This document shows, in pieces, positions 6,463 through 8,690 of a stretch of DNA of 8,690 nucleotides. Within the stretch, counting starts at the first letter, position 1. Each line of letters begins with the position of its first letter. Below the pieces are notes generated by a model. The model was not told the origin of the DNA and did not search any database. It worked only from the letters and a program-made list of their open reading frames with translations. Position numbers and translations under genes: made by a program. Source of the DNA: an uncultured Micrococcus sp. (GTDB lineage: Bacteria > Actinomycetota > Actinomycetes > Actinomycetales > Micrococcaceae); contig CAMIOJ010000073.1 in assembly GCA_946222435.1 (NCBI GenBank), forward strand, positions 1-8,690, in the 5' to 3' direction.

Positions 6463-6517
6463 TTGAGGGCGAAGTTTCCCGCAATTCGGCCCGAATTGCG
6501 GGAAACTTCGCCCCCAA
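6463..6517. terminator. Near-perfect 55-bp palindrome, probable terminator
   Basis: Positions 6467-6489 and 6491-6513 are perfectly complementary over 23 bp around a single central C; with one mismatch (6466/6514) the arms extend to 6463 and 6517. It begins 18 nt after the MATE stop, so termination of the protease-MATE operon is the likely role, with the central bases forming the loop. No U-tract follows. The middle (AAGTTTCCCGCAATTC) is clearly less GC-rich than its surroundings. The outer GGGCGAAGT resembles the GGGGCCGAAGT of the 839-890 hairpin, but otherwise the two sequences differ. Confidence 0.75.
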
Positions 6518-6618
6518 GACGGTGATGGGGGAGGGGGTGAGGAGAGGACCGCGGGATGGGTCCCGGGGCGGGCCTCGGGCGGCGAGGTCGTCCTCGGAGC
6601 ACACCCCGCCCGCTGTCC

Positions 6619-6630
6619 TAGACTTGTCGG
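6619..6630 (+). promoter_or_regulatory. Predicted leaderless promoter of the HdeD-like gene
   Basis: TAGACT (6619-6624) ends 6 nt before the GTG at 6631, with no Shine-Dalgarno sequence between. The same hexamer occurs at 7280-7285. No convincing -35 is seen at 17-18 nt upstream. Confidence 0.5.
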
Positions 6631-7203
6631 GTGCCTGCCGTGACCAAGACCCCCGTGGACGTCGCCGACGTCATGTTCAAGCCCGTCCTCATCCGCGCCG
6701 GCGTGGCGCTGATCTTCGGCCTGACCACCGTGTTCGTGCAGGAGCCCGGCACGCTGTGGATGAAGGTCTCCCTGGCGCTCTACCTCGTCTTCTCCGGCTC
6801 CGCGATGTGGGAGTACCTGCGCCGCGAGCCCGTCCCGGTGGCCATGCGCTCCCCGCTGTCCATGGCGGCGGCGGCCTGGATGCTCGGCACCATCGTGCTG
6901 TTCTTCTTCTCCTCCCCGCAGGGCGTGGGCATCACGGTGGGCGCGGCCCTGCTGCTCGGCGGCGTCGCCGAGCTCGTCGCCTGGTTCCGGCACCGCCGCG
7001 AATTCGGCCCGGCCCGCGACCAGCTGATCACCGGCGCGGTGGGCATCGGCTCCGGCGTCGGCCTGTTCCTGGGCTCCGGGCTCAACCAGCACGCACAGCT
7101 CGGCATCGCCGGCGGCGGTGCTCTGATCCTCGGCGTGATGCTGGCCGTCTCGGGCGTCGGCATGTACCTGGACGTCCGCAAGGCCGCGGAGACCGGCCCC
7201 TGA
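6631..7203 (+). CDS. Six-helix membrane protein, HdeD/DUF308-like
   Basis: The protein has 190 aa. Six hydrophobic segments can be seen at about 19-36, 41-60, 74-93, 97-117, 131-149 and 155-180, separated by short charged loops (EYLRREP, WFRHRREFGPARD). Length, helix number and the pattern of three helix pairs resemble the HdeD/DUF308 group of small inner-membrane proteins; E. coli HdeD is linked to acid resistance. That link is by architecture only and no diagnostic motif confirms it, so 'conserved integral membrane protein' is the safe name. The GTG at 6631 is supported by the -10 hexamer 6 nt upstream; a second in-frame GTG at 6640 is possible. It follows the MATE operon on the same strand, but the palindrome and its own promoter suggest separate transcription. 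Confidence 0.75.
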   Translation: MPAVTKTPVDVADVMFKPVLIRAGVALIFGLTTVFVQEPGTLWMKVSLALYLVFSGSAMWEYLRREPVPVAMRSPLSMAAAAWMLGTIVLFFFSSPQGVGITVGAALLLGGVAELVAWFRHRREFGPARDQLITGAVGIGSGVGLFLGSGLNQHAQLGIAGGGALILGVMLAVSGVGMYLDVRKAAETGP

Positions 7204-7279
7204 CCGCCTCATGCGCGCGGCCGCCGTCGTGCCCCGCGGCCGTGGGCGAACAGCCCCGCCCGGCCCGTTCCTCTCCGCG

Positions 7280-7312
7280 TAGACTGGGGGCCGTCTGCCC
7301 GACGGCGGCCCC
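7280..7312 (+). promoter_or_regulatory. Possible promoter overlapped by a GC-rich hairpin
   Basis: TAGACT (7280-7285) matches the hexamer before the gene at 6631 and would give a leader of about 90 nt for the gene at 7379. A hairpin follows directly: GCCGTC (7290-7295) pairs with GACGGC (7301-7306) around a 5-nt loop, extended by GGGG (7286-7289) with CCCC (7309-7312) past a 2-nt bulge. If the promoter is real, the RNA would begin inside the hairpin, so the hairpin would work only as a terminator of the upstream gene. The two readings compete. Confidence 0.35.
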
Positions 7313-7364
7313 GCACCCCGGACCGTCGTCCCACCGCAGGCGACCGTCGGCCTCGAACCCAGTC

Positions 7365-7369
7365 AGGAG
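7365..7369 (+). promoter_or_regulatory. Shine-Dalgarno site of the 127-aa gene
   Basis: AGGAG lies 9 nt before the GTG at 7379. This sets the start and distinguishes this gene from the leaderless genes in the window. Confidence 0.7.
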
Positions 7370-7378
7370 CGTCCCGAA

Positions 7379-7762
7379 GTGAGCGCACAGTCCTCCCGTT
7401 CCCCGCGCAGCCAGGATCCCCGTGGCGGCCAGAAGCGCGGCGGCCTGAAGGACACCGTGAAGGCGCCCCTGATCTTCTCGGCGGCGCTCGGCGTGGTGGG
7501 CGGCCTGGTGGCCGCCATCACCGCGTCCGGCGGCACGGACAACCCGCTGCGGGTGGACATCGGTCTCATCGCGTTCGGCGTGTTCTTCGTGGTCTCCCTC
7601 GTGGTGGTGGCCATGCTGCAGCTGGCCTCCCGGGAGAACCCGGAGCACCTGTCCCAGGGCTCCGGCGTGAACCGCTCCTCGGCGCAGATGCACCAGAAGG
7701 CCGCGGACGAGCGTCGCGCCCGTGAGCGCGCCCGGCGCGAGGGCCGCGACGGCACCCGCTGA
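7379..7762 (+). CDS. Small two-helix membrane protein, function unknown
   Basis: The protein has 127 aa and I do not recognise its family. A basic hydrophilic N-terminus (1-29, rich in Ser, Arg, Gln, Gly) is followed by two hydrophobic segments at about 30-49 and 59-82 with a short polar turn (GGTDNPLRVD), then a charged C-terminal part. Residues 103-125 (QMHQKAADERRARERARRE) are strongly Ala/Arg/Glu-rich and should form a charged helix. Both ends probably face the cytosol, giving a hairpin-like membrane protein. An AGGAG site supports the GTG start. G/C-rich third positions match the neighbours, so it looks like a genuine gene. Its stop is only 9 nt from the convergent lactate dehydrogenase stop. 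Confidence 0.75.
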   Translation: MSAQSSRSPRSQDPRGGQKRGGLKDTVKAPLIFSAALGVVGGLVAAITASGGTDNPLRVDIGLIAFGVFFVVSLVVVAMLQLASRENPEHLSQGSGVNRSSAQMHQKAADERRARERARREGRDGTR

Positions 7763-7771
7763 ACGCGCAGC

Positions 7772-8690
7772 TCAGAACCCGAGCGACCGCGCGGACTCCC
7801 GCAGCGCCGCGGCCGAGGTCCGCAGCTGACGGACCTCCCCGGCGTCCAGGTCCGTCTCCAGCACGCGCAGCACGCCGGCTCGGCCCACCACACTGGGCAG
7901 GGACAGCGCCAGGTCCGTGAGCCCGTGCTCGCCGTCCAGGACGGTGGAGACCGGGAGCACCGCCCGCTCGTCCCGGAGCACGGCCTCCAGCAGGCGGTTG
8001 GTGGCCATGCCGATCGCATGGTTGGTGGCGCCCTTGCCCTGGATGACCTCGTAGGCGGCGTTCATCACCGAGTCCGCGATCGCGTCCAGGTCCGGGCGGG
8101 TGAACTGCGGGGCGGCGGCGGAGGGCCAGCGCAGCAGCGGCACCGGGCCCACGGAGGCGGTGGACCAGGCCGGGAACTCGGTGTCCCCGTGCTCGCCCAG
8201 CACGGCGGCGTGCACCGAGCGCGGGTGCACGCCCACGCGGGAGGCCAGCAGCCAGCGCAGGCGGGCGGTGTCCAGCAGGGTGCCGGAGCCGATCACGCGG
8301 CCGGCCGGCAGTCCGGAGATCCGCTGCGCTACGAGGGTGAGCACGTCCACCGGGTTGGAGACGAGCACCAGCAGGGCGTCCGGGGCGTGCTCCTGCACGG
8401 TGGGAATGAGGGAGCGCAGGATGCCCACGTTGGCCTCGGCCAGATCGAGGCGGGACTGCCCCGGCTTCTGCTTGGCGCCGGCGGTGATCACCACCACCGA
8501 GGAGTCCGCCAGCACGGCCGGGTCCGCGCCGCCGGTCATGGTGTGGGCGGCGGTGAACGCGGTGCCGTGGGCCAGGTCCAGGACCTCGGCGCGGACCTTG
8601 GGCTCGTCGATGTCATACAGAGCCACCTCGTCCGCGACCCCGCTCATCAGGGCTGCGTAGCAGACGGAGGTGCCCACGGCGCCGGCGCCG
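7772..8690 (-). CDS. ldh: L-lactate dehydrogenase (N-terminus cut by window edge)
   Basis: This is an NAD-dependent enzyme converting pyruvate to L-lactate and back in the cytosol. The visible 305 residues begin inside the Rossmann glycine motif GAGAVG, so only the first strand (roughly 10-20 residues) is missing to the right. Numbering from the first visible residue, the NAD-selecting Asp is about 26 (LYDID) and the substrate loop is AGAKQKPGQSR with Gln74 and Arg80. NPVD has Asn112, LLDTARLR gives Asp140 and Arg143, GEHGD gives the catalytic His167, and the conserved Thr is in KGATNH (222). Gln74 in the loop points to lactate; malate dehydrogenases carry Arg there. All catalytic residues are present. 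There is no sign of the fructose-bisphosphate-site His that would prove allosteric control, but I could not align that region reliably. The gene runs tail to tail into the 127-aa gene with a 9-nt gap. Confidence 0.95.
   Translation of the reverse strand, partial: GAGAVGTSVCYAALMSGVADEVALYDIDEPKVRAEVLDLAHGTAFTAAHTMTGGADPAVLADSSVVVITAGAKQKPGQSRLDLAEANVGILRSLIPTVQEHAPDALLVLVSNPVDVLTLVAQRISGLPAGRVIGSGTLLDTARLRWLLASRVGVHPRSVHAAVLGEHGDTEFPAWSTASVGPVPLLRWPSAAAPQFTRPDLDAIADSVMNAAYEVIQGKGATNHAIGMATNRLLEAVLRDERAVLPVSTVLDGEHGLTDLALSLPSVVGRAGVLRVLETDLDAGEVRQLRTSAAALRESARSLGF

Noticed and set aside
4834..7212. Very long minus-strand open frame opposite the MATE and HdeD-like genes
   Set aside because: Its translation is rich in His, Gln, Arg and Gly without any motif, as expected from the antisense of GC-rich genes.
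7772..8690. Malate dehydrogenase instead of lactate dehydrogenase
   Set aside because: The substrate loop has Gln (KQKPG) where malate dehydrogenases have Arg, and the rest fits the lactate family.
1..8690. Mobile element, phage or defence island
   Set aside because: No transposase, integrase, phage or nuclease gene, target-site duplication or composition shift is visible.

Overview
The window reads as chromosomal DNA of a very GC-rich actinobacterium. G/C dominates third codon positions in every gene, GTG starts are common, and several starts look leaderless. Gene content and style suggest Micrococcaceae (Micrococcus or a close relative), but that placement is inference. Coding density is high. 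I see no insertion sequence, phage gene, CRISPR array, tRNA or rRNA, and no patch of foreign base composition. This is mostly core or housekeeping-type DNA. I found no undescribed multi-gene system; the most unusual material lies between the genes.

Layout, left to right. (1) 1-805 (+): the nucleotide-binding half of an ABC exporter subunit, whose membrane part lies before the window. (2) A strong hairpin at 839-890 separates it from a convergent secreted metallophosphoesterase (904-2007, -). (3) A gene-free stretch at 2008-2317 lies between divergent genes and holds a 68-bp stem-loop repeat plus a 22-bp direct repeat. (4) 2318-3367 (+): an EamA/RhtA-like exporter. (5) A hairpin at 3411-3476 separates it from a convergent VOC (glyoxalase-fold) gene (3492-3905, -). 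(6) Divergent from that gene is a two-gene operon: a CPBP (CAAX-type) intramembrane protease (4013-4996, +) overlapping a DinF-type MATE efflux protein (4993-6444, +). It ends in a near-perfect palindrome at 6463-6517. (7) 6631-7203 (+): a six-helix membrane protein resembling the HdeD/DUF308 group. (8) 7379-7762 (+): a small two-helix membrane protein of unknown function. (9) 7772-8690 (-): L-lactate dehydrogenase, missing only its first residues at the window edge and almost abutting the previous gene tail to tail.

Two themes run across the window. First, the hairpins between genes at 839-890, 2151-2218 and 3411-3476 share the same arm sequence (core CTCTGGTTCGG and its complement). One 29-bp stretch is exactly repeated in inverted orientation 2.5 kb away, so these hairpins form a dispersed repeat family, probably used largely as bidirectional terminators. 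Second, four genes (2318, 3905 minus strand, 4013, 6631) have a TANNNT-like -10 hexamer ending only 6-7 nt before the start codon, the arrangement of leaderless transcripts. The phosphoesterase and the 127-aa gene instead have clear Shine-Dalgarno sequences.

Functionally, most genes act at the membrane or cell surface: efflux (ABC, RhtA-like, MATE), membrane proteolysis and a secreted hydrolase. Lactate dehydrogenase is the one clear cytosolic metabolic enzyme. Apart from the CPBP-MATE pair, nothing shows that the genes work as one pathway.
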